From: Litoditis marina
Taxonomy: Eukaryota > Nematoda > Chromadorea > Rhabditida > Rhabditidae
Direction: 5' to 3'
DNA: 64,000 bases
Assembly: GCA_964036275.1 (NCBI GenBank)
Contig: OZ038433.1
Location: 33,017,336-33,081,335 of the forward strand
The notes under the pieces are model-generated. The model worked only from the letters and a program-made list of their open reading frames with translations, was not told the DNA's origin and did not search any database. Positions 42,272 to 54,300 of the stretch are shown one piece after another (the first letter of the stretch is position 1; each line of letters opens with the position of its first letter). The translations under genes were made by a program, and so were the position numbers.

Positions 42272-43616
42272 TGTGCGTGTACAAAATACGACACACCGAT
42301 TATGCGCCTTCATTCAAAAAAATTGGTGCGCGCGAATACAGTAATTCAAATTTTTAACTACGGTAGAACATTCAGTTATTATGCCGTTTTCACTTGTTTT
42401 CTGAGAATTTGAATAGGGGTTCGTGATGAAATTGTCGTTTTCTAATTGATATAATTGTTTGGTGAGGCTAATAACCGAAATCACTCCAGACATACCGGAA
42501 AGTTGGGTTTAATTTTTAATACACGTAATACAAGGCTGTAGAGTGACTTTAATCATTCTTGTACACGTACGCTAGCAATGTATGAATAATTTTGTTTAGA
42601 AAATAACCTTCAGTTTCAGGCTGTGTAATTAGGAGGCTACTGGGAGTTATTGAAGAAGTCATCTAATTTCCAACCACATTTGCTTAGAACAAGTAGTACC
42701 TCGTCTATTTTCAAATATTTCAATGCTTAATTGATATTTCTTTTGTCAAATGTGGCAAATACTCACCAATCTATACGCACAATCAGTTCCGTCACCTAAG
42801 TTCTACATGGTCACTGTTTGCATACAACGAACACCCTTCTTACTTGTTGAATCTAGTTTATACCGGTCTTCCCATCAAGGAAAAGCTTTTTGAATCTTCG
42901 TCGTCATTACGGCAACTATGGATGGGTCGAAACATTTTCGAGTCAACAAATCTACGAGACCTTTCAACAACGGCTGAACACTTAGCGTGAACGTGAGGGT
43001 GAACATTTCAACTGAACATTAGCGCCCCTTGTTCGGTAAAACGAAACTCTGTTTGCTTCGAACGCTCGATAAATTTGCGGAAATAACTAGCTCTGTAGTT
43101 TCCAGTACAGAAGAGGATATAGATGCAAAAGGAAATTGCTGAAATCACTTTTTTAATACATTAAACCGATTTAATTCGTTTCCAATATGGACGTTCAACA
43201 CAGTTTTCCGATTATTCGCTGATTTTTTTCAGCTACAAGAAACTCCAAGTTCTCTCTTAAATGCAACAAGCCAAAAAAACATATTGAGAGTAATCGTATA
43301 TTGATCACGAAACAGCTCTGAGGCTTTCCAATCTAGATACCCATAGTAATCTGTGAGCAACTCATCAATGATCCCATCGCTTCCTATTTGTTTGAAAATG
43401 ATTAATTGTTCTAAGTATTTCCATTGAAGATGAAATTGTGGTAATCATTACCAAATCCATAATCATCATTCAATAACTGAGAAAACTAGCGGAAAGATCC
43501 CAAAAAACTGAATGTTCTTAGATACCGTAGTTAAAAATTTGAACTACGGTGTTTTCGCGCCCAAATATTTTCGATTGAAGGCGCGAATTCGGTGTGTCGT
43601 ATTTTGTACACGCACA
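42272..43616 (-). mobile_element. 1345-bp non-autonomous DNA transposon, copy 2
   Basis: The ends TGTGCGTGTAC and GTACACGCACA are the same as in copy 1. It is flanked by the 6-bp duplication ATGTAG (42266-42271 and 43617-43622). Internal sequence matches copy 1 in inverted orientation, with moderate divergence throughout. No transposase frame. Confidence 0.9.
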
Positions 43617-44661
43617 ATGTAGTTATAGAGATGGGAACTATTTATTGTCCCCCCTCTCTGTTGAATAAACCCATTTTCCATACGTAGTTTCGCGTAAGTC
43701 TACCGTAAGACCTTGTTTTACAAGTTACAAAATGTGGCTGAATCTTGTTTTACAAGTTGATTTCGGGAGAATATAGTGAAACAACTTGGTGGGGAACTTC
43801 AGAGGTCAGAAATTAGTGAACAAAAGATAATAGCACGAATAGAAGACATAAGTGGCTAAAATGGACCAGACAGAAGGTCAAGTGCCAGAGAATGAAAGGT
43901 CTGCCGGGATTTCTTAGTGTAGTTTCAACAAAATACACAATTAGAACCAGAAACTAATACAAAGATTGAGAACTCGAAAAACTTTCTTTCCAAATTAAAA
44001 AGATACCTCCGGGCAACTCTGCAAACGAGTTTCGTTCTCGGCACCCTTGGAAGAACGAGTTCCAGGTTATCTCGAGAATAAACGGGAACTAGCCTGAATA
44101 ACCTCTCGAGGTAACCCCGAATAACGGAAAGGTTTTCCGGAAAGCCACCCCCGGTATTTTGGTAACCAAGGCAAACCGAAACCGGGAAAAACCTTCCTGT
44201 ATTCCGGATCCTGTTCACGTTTTGCGGGAGAGAACGTAGAGGAGCCGGGAGTAAGTGTCATTCTGCTTTCTTCGCCACTGCCGAGAGGTCGATACGAAGG
44301 TAATATATTTTCCATCTTTGGACTAATCTTAACGGTCCGGTTACTATTCGGTAACCGTCATACCGTAACTATTCAACCAAGCTACATCCTAACCTAGCCT
44401 AGTCTTCATAATGGTTTTGCGGGTGTATCGGGCTGGTTAGTTCTAATTATCGGGACCATTCTATCGTAACCTTTCTATCGTAAAAATATTTGATTTGAAC
44501 CTCTCAACCGTAGTTAGTATTCAGACCGGATTCCGAGCTCACCGGGCTTCCGAGCTCTGAGCTATATTTTTGACTATCATAATCATTCTAGCGTAACCTT
44601 GCCAGCGCTGCATCGTAACCAAATTATGAATCCACACTAGATTAGACAGCCTTCTGAGTAC

Positions 44662-44822
44662 GTATGCTAGAAGATCCCGGCACCTTCATCCCATCCTGCG
44701 TCTCTTGCTCTGCCGCACTATTTCTCGTCTCTTGTATCACGACGGGATGTAAGAGCAGAGAAATAGCGCATGCCTAAGGAGACGCAGGGTGGGATGAAGG
44801 AGCCGGCATCTTCTAGCATACC
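44662..44822. mobile_element. Near-complete hairpin with CTGCGTCTC motifs
   Basis: The ends GTATGCTAGAAGAT and ATCTTCTAGCATAC are exact inverted complements. The arms continue through CCTTCATCCCATCCTGCGTC and its inverse, and the 161-bp unit is almost wholly palindromic. It carries the CTGCGTCTCT and GCACTATTTCTC phrases that recur across the window. Confidence 0.75.
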
Positions 44823-45301
44823 TACTCTGATCTTCAACTGGTAGTTTATTTTCTAGTTCTCTCGAAGATCGCAACCACACAGATATAGCAGACGTTGCGC
44901 AATCACCACGTAGGAAGTTCTAAAACCGCGTGAAACTCGTTGATTTTGGCCAAAAACGGCCTCTTCGAGCGGAACGATTTTGTCAAAATGAGCTTCCTTT
45001 CACAGTTCGCACTGCCAGACCACATTCCATACCAATATTCTGTAGTGTAAAATAAGTCAACCAATAGAATAATGAACAAATGTCATGCTAGATTAGAACC
45101 ACCAACCCCTTTTCAGCTTCGTAAAACAGACGCGATTGAACACGTTAAAACACGTTAGTGAACGTGTTGACGGAATGCATTTCGTAAACTGAGCGCAACA
45201 GCAACAATTCCATTGGAAACTATCCTACTGCTGATTTGCTTAATGCCTTCAGGTGCCCTAATTTCTCCATTTTCTTCTTTTTTATAATGAATATGTTTCA
45301 G

Positions 45302-47801
45302 ATGAAGTTTATTCTGCTGTGTGCTCTGGTCGCTACTGCGTTGGCCTCTCCACTCCGCCAAATGAAGCTGGTAAGTCATTTCTACAAGCTTTTCAGACCT
45401 CTTCATACTTTTCTGTCTGCGGCAGATCTACTCAGGCGACGGCTCGTCCGAGCGACAAAAAGAAAGAGTCCCATGTCCCGGGACGGTGGAATACGGTAGA
45501 AATAGAGCACATTTTCCTATAATAGTCTCCTATTTTGTCAATTATCTTTTTTCTCTCGATGTATCTGTCGCATACTAGAAAAGTATAAAGGGTCCCGTAC
45601 ACTATTCACCCTCCGTAAGATTTGGTTCCTCTCCTTAAGTTAGTGGTAGAAGAGCGAGAAAGCATGGAGTTCTGAGAGAGTCTGCGGTCTCATTGACCCG
45701 CATGCTCTCTAGTCGGAGTTCGATTCTTTTCGGATGATCATATTACCATTTCTCTCGGGCTTTCTAGCAATCGTCATGCTAAGCGAGCAGAGCTTTTCTG
45801 TAGTTTGTAGTTACTATTTGTGTGTTTGTAGTTTGAACTCAATGCTGGAAATTACCTGAGTTATGATGCAATTCCGTGCTTGGTAATAGTTTCGAGAAAA
45901 ACGTATCCTTGTTAATATGACCTTAATATAGTTAAAATCCGTGCTTGGTAACAGTTTCCTTACCCTATGAATACGACCTTAATATAATTAACCTGAATGA
46001 TATATGATAATTCTAGGAGGATTTGGAGGCTGACCTTCAGGCAGAGAATGTGACTCCTTCCGCTAAGGAGGTTACGGAATACGCAAAGTTGGTTAAAGCA
46101 CGGGTAAGGATTTGCTTAATTTTCTCAATGGTTTCTCTCGAATAGTACATACTGTACTGCATTCTTCAAGAGTTGTTAGCGTTTCCGAATGTAGACGTAG
46201 ATAGTTGGACTTCCATCAAGAGGCTGGCAAACCCTAGTAGACAACAGTGCAAAGTATGATTATCGATTACTCGATATATGTTTTGGAAAATATAGAGAAG
46301 GAAAAACAGAAAAGTTAGATATTCCCTACAACTAATTTGAATAGTGCACATTTGAAATTCTTTAATTCTTATGTATTGCTTACGCTAGATGTGAGATTTG
46401 TAGTTTGGTCAGAAGTATGAAATTAACAAAGTAAAGCTTCTTCTAAAATATAAACATTCTTTCTGCCCACTCATAATTGAAAACAATAGGTATTAAAACA
46501 ACTTACAATGTCCCAAGTATACATGGTAAAATAGAAAATTGCTCGGATCACCAAACGATTCTTAGTTTTTTCCACTCATAATTGAGAACAATAGATATTC
46601 ATAATACTAAAACAACTTACAATACCCCAAGTATACATGGTGAAGTAGAAAATTGCTCGGAACACCAAACGATTCTTAGTTTTGTTTCTGTTTTACTAGT
46701 GATGTTTGTAGGAAGAGGAGGTCGTCAATGCCATCAACAAGATAGAGACCTCAGAGGAACGGAAAAATATGGGAAAAGATATCGATGAGGTTAGAATTTC
46801 AAAAATGTAGTCATTTCACCAAAAGTACGTCTCAATAAGAATCGGACCTCCAAATATATGTTCTCATACATGTACTCTCAGACTTCAGATCAAGTTCCGG
46901 AAGTTTTTTCTTTTTCTGTTCCTTTCGGTTTCGGGGAATCGTTATTCGATCCCCCACCAATACGCTGTTATGAAATGGCGTTTCTAAAGCAACCCCATTT
47001 CCCTGTGGCTGCCTTTTGACACCTTTGCTCTTTGGTCTCAGTTGGTGGATCATGGCGTTTTGCGAGATCGAACTCTAAGGATCAAAAAGGGGGACAGAAA
47101 AGAAAGTTAAATGAAAGCTGCTCAAGATAAACTGATATAAACCTGCTTTCCGAAACCAACAAATCTAATTTGCATACGGTTCACATGCTTGACTCTGTTA
47201 TGGCGGACGCAACTTTATGTTTAGGTACCTCGGGGTACCTAAACTAGCTTTCCATTCTGCCCTTCTCTGAATAAGTGGTCATGAATAAACTTTGTATTAA
47301 TTATCGTAATTCTAGGCGGTCCATACGGCTCTGGACCAGCAGGTTGCTGAGTACAAAGTCAACCCCGCCGCTTTCAACGCCCGTGTCCACAACGACAGCT
47401 CCAAGCTGAACATCGAAGTCAAGTCGAACAGAGTGATGCTTGGACTAGACACCGCTGCCACCGGTGCTGCCACCAATACTGGTACCGTTGCCCCGGGTCC
47501 GGTGGCACCAGCTGCTACCGAGGCACCGACTGTTTCGGATAGTTCGGAGGAGGGATCTGCACAGGAGGATGAGGGCAACTCCTCGGATCAGCAGCCGACA
47601 CAGAATGGGGAAGACTCGTCCGAGGAGATAGTGGAGCAGAAACCCGTTGTTAATCCGGTTCCCCAGGAACCAGAAAAAAATTCCGGACCGGGAAATGGTG
47701 ACAACGTCCCAGTTAACCCTGACGACCAGGTTGATGAGACCACCCAAAAAGCTGCCGATGATATTGATAGTGATTATGGCGACCTTCTCGGAGAAGTTTA
47801 G
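45302..47801 (+). CDS. Secreted acidic protein A2 (unknown family)
   Basis: Four exons: 45302-45370, 46017-46103, 46712-46789 and 47316-47801, giving 239 residues. The signal peptide differs from A1 at one residue (MKFILLCALVATALAS). Exons 2 and 3 are almost the same as in A1. The last exon diverges more: it encodes an Ala/Thr-rich stretch (TAATGAATNTG), an acidic SSEEGSAQEDEGNSSDQQ segment and only one copy of the DETTQKAADD repeat. TTTCAG abuts the ATG. AATAAA is at 47813-47818. It converges on B2. The function is unknown; secretion is inferred. Confidence 0.85.
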
Positions 47802-47824
47802 TTGAGCCTTCGAATAAAGATTTT

Positions 47825-49016
47825 ATATATTGATGTACTTCATGTTCAGTGACCATTATGAAAACGAGAGCGACACGGTAGTTTTGCTATAAAATGATGC
47901 GTTTGTAGTTGTATTCTGGTGTATGCTGGGTGAAATTCTTGGAAGGAGTGCTGTGCTGCAAGACCAATCTACGACTCCCAAGAATAGTATTGTTTAAACG
48001 CGAAGATTACTTGGTTTCGCACATCGCATCCGTTCACAGTAACCAGTTCAAGAACACATTTGTTGCATTTTTCTAATAAACCGAACGGCTTTTGATCGAA
48101 ATTTTTTCCTAGCCTGTACTAAAGAGAGTGGAGAACACTACCCCTGAGTCCCTGGTGTAGTCTTCCCGGAAACTGAAATGTCGGTGATCTGTATTTTAGT
48201 TTCAACATCCCATTGTAAAAGGTTATTGGTGCGACCGACTATAATGAGACTGCAAACGTAGCAATCGACCCACTTACCGTTTTAGGCCGTCCGTTGGCCT
48301 TCTGTTCTTTCTGAAATGGGAAGGTTTGAGCTCTCTCACTATTCGCTCAAAGGAGACCGGAGCGCACCATGGTTTTTTTCGTAAAGCTGGTGTATCCTAC
48401 TTTCGATTGGACGCGTTGTGTGTCGCGGGGCATTGTCATGTGAATGTCACTTGGACTGATCGAACTAATATACAAGTTATTGGTGCTCTCTGATCGCAAC
48501 ACAATTGAAAGCAGCACGAAACAATACCTCTGCTCAAGTTGTGTTCCGGCCTCCTTTAAATGTATTTGCGAAAATCTCCTATTTATCACGGAGTGAAGCG
48601 AATTCATAAATGGAAAGTTCGTGTCTCCCTTGGAAATGAAGTTTGAAATTTATATGATCCGAATGTAATATTTTGTGGCACTTTCAATGTACGCGTAACC
48701 ATTATAGTTGATAGTTTCTGAGAAAACTCTCTGAGAAAGAACCCCCCCCCCCACAACCCTTGTTTTAATGAGTTTCTCCGGGGAAAATCCGAGGCACCCT
48801 AACAACGTAGAAGTAAGATTTCAAAGCGGGTGTGTGGGGGCTCAAAATGCCCTAAAAGGGGTATGGTTCTTCAGTCAAATGCGCCCACCCGCCAATATGT
48901 GCTCGGTTGACAAATAATACTGAACTGAACATACGCGTTTTCTGTGTAGTTCCTTTCATTCCGACTGAGACCCATTGTTCGCATCGGGCCAAGAGACTAT
49001 TTTCGTGAGACTTATC
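47825..49016. other. Intergenic between A2 and B2
   Basis: No gene. The sequence matches 30690-31870 of unit 1 and contains the shorter poly-C tract (48742-48752, 11 bases). Confidence 0.6.
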
Positions 49017-49186
49017 CTCAGACAATTCCCAGCCAATTGGCCAGCCATTTTTTTATTGGCTGAACGAGAGAGTGTGCAGGTCAGAGAGACGCAGACTGTC
49101 TTAGCCTGTCTGCGCGTCATTGACCTGCATGCTCTCTCGTTTTTGTAGCTTGCAATTGCAAAAAATTGGCGCTAATCGTTCTGAGT
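49017..49186. mobile_element. MITE with CTCAGACAATTCCCAGCC end, copy 1
   Basis: It begins CTCAGACAATTCCCAGCCAA and ends TCGTTCTGAG. Unit 1 has the empty site (CTTATCATAACG). Here CTTATC, the element and TCATAACG follow one another, implying a 2-bp TC duplication. A fuller relative is at 58878-59076. Confidence 0.75.
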
Positions 49187-49240
49187 CATAACGAACAAAT
49201 GAAAAAAACTAAAATTTATTTCTTCAAAAGCAGATGCGAA

Positions 49241-50572
49241 CTATGCCTCGATCTGGACCATCAGCTCATAGTCGTCGTGGTTGATTTGTTGCTCTGGAAC
49301 TATGACAAAATTAAAGTTTTAACATTTTTCTCAACATAAAGGTGGGAACTGTCTAGGTAATTAATTATGTCAAAGTCGAGTTGGTTAGAGGAGGGCGTTT
49401 GGCAAACGGCCCGCTCTTCTGGGTATCTTTGATCTGCACACTCTCTCGTCACGAATCTTCTAAAAATTGATAGCTGATCAGTGAGCCAGTTTTGTAGCGT
49501 CCAAGACAAGAGTGTGTATTTCAGAGAGACGCAGACTACCAAGTCCATCTATCTGCGGTCTCATTGATCTCAATGCTCTCTCGCGTAACTGAACAGGAAA
49601 ATGACGTCAACGTCCTCTAGGAACCACATAATCAGGGCCTTTTCCTCCTTTATTCGAACAAAGCATACCTTGGGGGGCGTGACGCCTCTTTCTTCCGGCA
49701 GGGGCGGGGCCGGCGGCTTGTTGTTGTTTAAAGGCATCATAAGTGTCTTGCACCGCCTTTTCGAGGTTCTTTTCCCCCGTTATAGCAGCCTGGAAATATA
49801 ATTGTCGCAAAAGTTCAATTCAAAGCGCATATATATTATACGCAACAGAACTGGTTCGAGGGAACATTTTGTCATCTGTAGAAAAACCTGTCTACGATTC
49901 GTGCGAGTTGAAAAATGCAGATTGTTTTCCAAGTCAACGTACATTCAACTGGTTTAGACACTGCAGCAAAAGGCCGAAATACCGACAAAACCATTTGTAA
50001 AATATTAAGTTCTTACACTTTGGATAGCTTTCTGCATTTGTTGCAGGTTTTCGATGGCGTAGACTCCGCTTCGTGCCATGATGGAAGGAGTGGGGACCTG
50101 AAATCAAGTTGCGGGAAAAGAAAATAGTATCCGAAATCCAATCACTCTGATAATTCGTAGTTGAGAGAACACACACATATTGTAGCATCGTCTCATAAAT
50201 TACAATAATTTCTCACAGCTTCAGGTGTATTAGTTGTTCGGTCTTCTCTGTGATACGTGATCTAACCCGTGCACAATTAACCGAGCCTCGCATCTCTACG
50301 GTTTGACACCATGGAAAATTATCAGCCAGCTACTAGTAGTGAAATTTATCTTTATCATCGAAAACTCAGTATTGAGTCACTATCAGTTCAGTATCCAATT
50401 TACTATGACGGCGTCCGGAACCAACCTCAAGTACAAAGAAAGACGTCTCGGCGACCAGGTTGATACTGGGCAATGCAGCCATGAGTTCTCGCGTTTTCTG
50501 GGGCGAGAACGGAAAGTCGTACCAAGCCAGAGCGGGAGAGAAGACGAGGGCCAAAACTGCGAACTTCAGCAT
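49241..50572 (-). CDS. Small secreted protein B2 (unknown family)
   Basis: Four exons on the minus strand: 50426-50572, 50017-50097, 49669-49789 and 49241-49293, giving 133 residues. The protein is essentially the same as B1: signal peptide MLKFAVLALVFSPALA, mature start WYDFPFSPQ, tetrabasic RKRR near residue 110, and C-terminal YELMVQIEA. From about 49341 to 50110, exons and introns alike, I see no differences from unit 1 at a constant offset of 17,300. Flanking parts differ. That pattern points to recent gene conversion. Intron 1 lacks the insert found in B1. No family recognised. Confidence 0.82.
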
Positions 50573-51060
50573 TTCTAAAAAAATCAATATCTTCGAAGAA
50601 GCTGATAGCTACTTTTCCAAATCCCCACAAGCCTAACATGAACTGATAGAAGGTAACCTGAGCACATTACAACTAAACTACGATTCTGCTTAACCTTTTA
50701 AAACACAGCGACCATCTTCAACGTGAAGTTAGGTACCTAAATGGGATGATCTTCAACGTAAAGTAGGTACCTAAATGGAAAGAAGAAACTACCACTAGAA
50801 TATAGGTGGTTTATTCTATATGTAGCTCATAGTTGACCTAGCTCCCCATCTAGAAGTGAACCATCTATCCCTAACTTAGAATTTCGCTCAAGTATCTGAA
50901 TGTACAGAGAGAGGTTGGAAGAGAAGAATGACAACGCACCGTTGGCGGTAGCGACGAAACTATGAGGAGAGAGACGAGAGACTTTTTCGACGCGTCGCGC
51001 GTGGCGCGCGGGTTTTCCGGTTCAAATCGTGGAGCAGTCGGAATGTTAGGAGTAACAAGT

Positions 51061-51184
51061 TTCCAGTTTCTCAACGGGGCAAGTTTCCAGTTTTCAGTTT
51101 CTCAACGGGGCAGGTTCCCAGTTACCAGTTTCTCAACGGGGCAGGTTTCGAGTTCTCAGTTTCTCAACGGGGCAGGTTTTCCAG
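51061..51184 (+). repeat. 31-bp minisatellite upstream of gene C2 (four copies)
   Basis: Four copies of the TTTCTCAACGGGGCAGG unit at the position where unit 1 has six. It ends about 140 bp before the C2 start codon. Confidence 0.85.
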
Positions 51185-51325
51185 AACTGTCTCTAGAAAA
51201 TTTCAAGTCTGGGTTGGTTGATTCTCCATCAAGTCAAGAACGAGTTTGTTAGTTTTCCCCTGTTTTTTCGTGCGTCCCGAGCATTCAGAGAAGAGAGCGG
51301 TCATTTCGTCCTCGAACTTTCTGCC

Positions 51326-54300
51326 ATGCGGCTCGTTGTGTTTTCTCTTATCCTCGTCGTCTCTTCGGTCAGTTTTGCTGAGGTCGTCTCCATGAATATC
51401 CCTGCCTCTCTCTCGCAACCTGCGTCTCCTCAAACCCACACTCTTTCTCTGCTCTCCCACCCCTCGGGAGACGAGTGTGGAGAATTATTGCGCATAACAA
51501 CAGACGCATCTGCTACATACTCTTTTATGAAAGTAGACTACGTCACTGATTCTCAATGTTCGTTTTTCTCTAACAATAAACCTCTTGTGAGTCTTCTACA
51601 GTTTATAAAAACGTTCTAACTTAAAAAATTTTGGCAGCGTGCTAGGAATTTCGGATAATCCACCACACCTTTTCTCACGAATTCTAAATGTCTGATGTGA
51701 ATTGGACCTCTTAAAGAAGGACGATTATGTGGACCAATCCCAACGCTTCAGTCCTCAAACTGCGATACATTGTTTCATTGCAGTTTAAAGGACCGTTGAC
51801 ATGGTATAGGTCCACATAATCGTCCTACTTTAAGGATTGCTTTTTCTGTTGGCAAGTTATCAATGACCTGCTGTCAATAGATTTCCGGATACCTCTCCAC
51901 ACCTCTCTCACGAATTCTCAATGTTTGATGTGACTTTGATATCTTCAGGTGTGTGCTGCCAGTAGATGGAAGAAGCCGGAAATCCAAACTGGACCGATGA
52001 AGGGAAATCACGAAGCTCTACCTGATGAGGCTGGTAAGTATTCCCCAGTTATACTGGTAGTCAATCACACAATCACGTGAAACAAGTTGAGAATAGCAGA
52101 ACTCAGAAACGTGCACTGACAAAGTGCACGATTGCTCATTAGAATAGAATGCCAACTTTCTGTGAGTATTCAATGCACTTCTAGTATACTTAATTAGTCA
52201 ATCACACAATCATGTGAAACAAGTTGAGCACAGCAGAGCTCAGAAACGTGCAATGAAAAAGTGCACGATTGCTCATTAGAATAGAATGCCAACTTTCTGT
52301 GACTATTCATTGCTTTTCTGGTATATTGTTAGGCAAGTACAAAGTCACGTGAAACAAGTTGAGAATAGCAGAACTCGGAAACGTGCAATGAGAAAGTGCA
52401 CAATTGCTCATTAGAATAGAATGCCAACTTTCTGTGACTATTCATTGCTTTTCTGGTATATTGTTAGGCAAGTGCAAAGTCACGTGAAACAAGTTGAGAA
52501 TAGCAGAACTCGGAAACGTGCAATGAGAAAGTGCACAATTGCTCATTAGAATGGAATGCCAACTTTCTGTGACTATTCATTGCTTTTCTGGAATACTGTT
52601 AGGCAAGTACAAAGTCACGTGAAACAAGTTGAGAATAGCAGAACTCGGAAACGTGCAATGAGAAAGTGCACAATTGCTCATTAGAATGGAATGCCAACTT
52701 TCTGTGACTATTCATTGCTTTTCTGGAATACTGTTAGGCAAGTACAAAGTCACGTGAAACAAGTTGAGAATAGCAGAACTCGGAAACGTGCAATGAGAAA
52801 GTGCACAATTGCTCATTAGAATGGAATGCCAACTTTCTGTGACTATTCATTGCTTTTCTGGAATACTGTTAGGCAAGTACAAAGTCACGTGAAACAAGTT
52901 GAGAATAGCAGAACTCGGAAACGTGCAATGAGAAAGTGCACGATTGCTCATTGGAATAGAATGCCAACTTTCTGTGACTATTCATTGCTTTTCTGGAATA
53001 CTGTTAGGCAAGTACAAAGTCACGTGAAACAAGTTGAGAATAGCAGAACTCGGAAACGTGCAATGAAAAAGTGCACGATTGCTCATTAGAATAGAATGCC
53101 AACTTTCTGTGACAATTCATTGCTTTTCTGGTATACTGTTAGGCAAGTACAAAGTCACGTGAAACAAGTTGAGAATAGCAGAACTCGGAAACGTGCAATG
53201 AGAAAGTGCACGATTGCTCATTAGAATAGAATGCCAACTTTCTGTGACTATTTATTGCTTTTCTGGAATACTGTTAGGCAAGTACAAAGTCACGTGAAAC
53301 AAGTTGAGAATAGCAGAACTCAGAAACGTGCAATGAGAAAGTGCACGATTGCTCATTAGAATAGAATGCCAACTTTCTGTGACTATTTATTGCTTTTCTG
53401 GAATACTGTTAGGCAAGTACAAAGTCACGTGAAACAAGTTGAGAATAGCAGAACTCGGAAACGTGCAATGAAAAAGTGCACGATTGCTCATTAGAATAGA
53501 ATGCCAACTTTCTGTGACAATTCATTGCTTTTCTGGAATACTGTTAGGCAAGTACAAAGTCACGTGAAACAAGTTGAGAATAGCAGAACTCGGAAACGTG
53601 CAATGAGAAAGTGCACGATTGCTCATTGGAATAGAATGCCAACTTTCTGTGACTATTCATTGCTTTTCTGGAATACTGTTAGGCAAGTACAAAGTCACGT
53701 GAAACAAGTTGAGAATAGCAGAACTCGGAAACGTGCAATGAAAAAGTGCACGATTGCTCATTAGAATAGAATGCCAACTTTCTGTGACAATTCATTGCTT
53801 TTCTGGTATACTGTTAGGCAAGTACAAAGTCACGTGAAACAAGTTGAGAATAGCAGAACTCGGAAACGTGCAATGAGAAAGTGCACGATTGCTCATTAGA
53901 ATAGAATGCCAACTTTCTGTGACTATTTATTGCTTTTCTGGAATACTGTTAGGCAAGTACAAAGTCACGTGAAACAAGTTGAGAATAGCAGAACTCGGAA
54001 ACGTGCAATGAGAAAGTGCACGATTGCTCATTAGAATAGAATGCCAACTTTCTGTGACTATTTATTGCTTTTCTGGAATACTGTTAGGCAAGTACAAAGT
54101 CACGTGAAACAAGTTGAGAATAGCAGAACTCGGAAACGTGCAATGAAAAAGTGCACGATTGCTCATTAGAATAGAATGCCAACTTTCTGTGACAATTCAT
54201 TGCTTTTCTGGTATACTGTTAGGCAAGTACAAAGTCACGTGAAACAAGTTGAGAATAGCAGAACTCGGAAACGTGCAATGAGAAAGTGCACGATTGCTCA

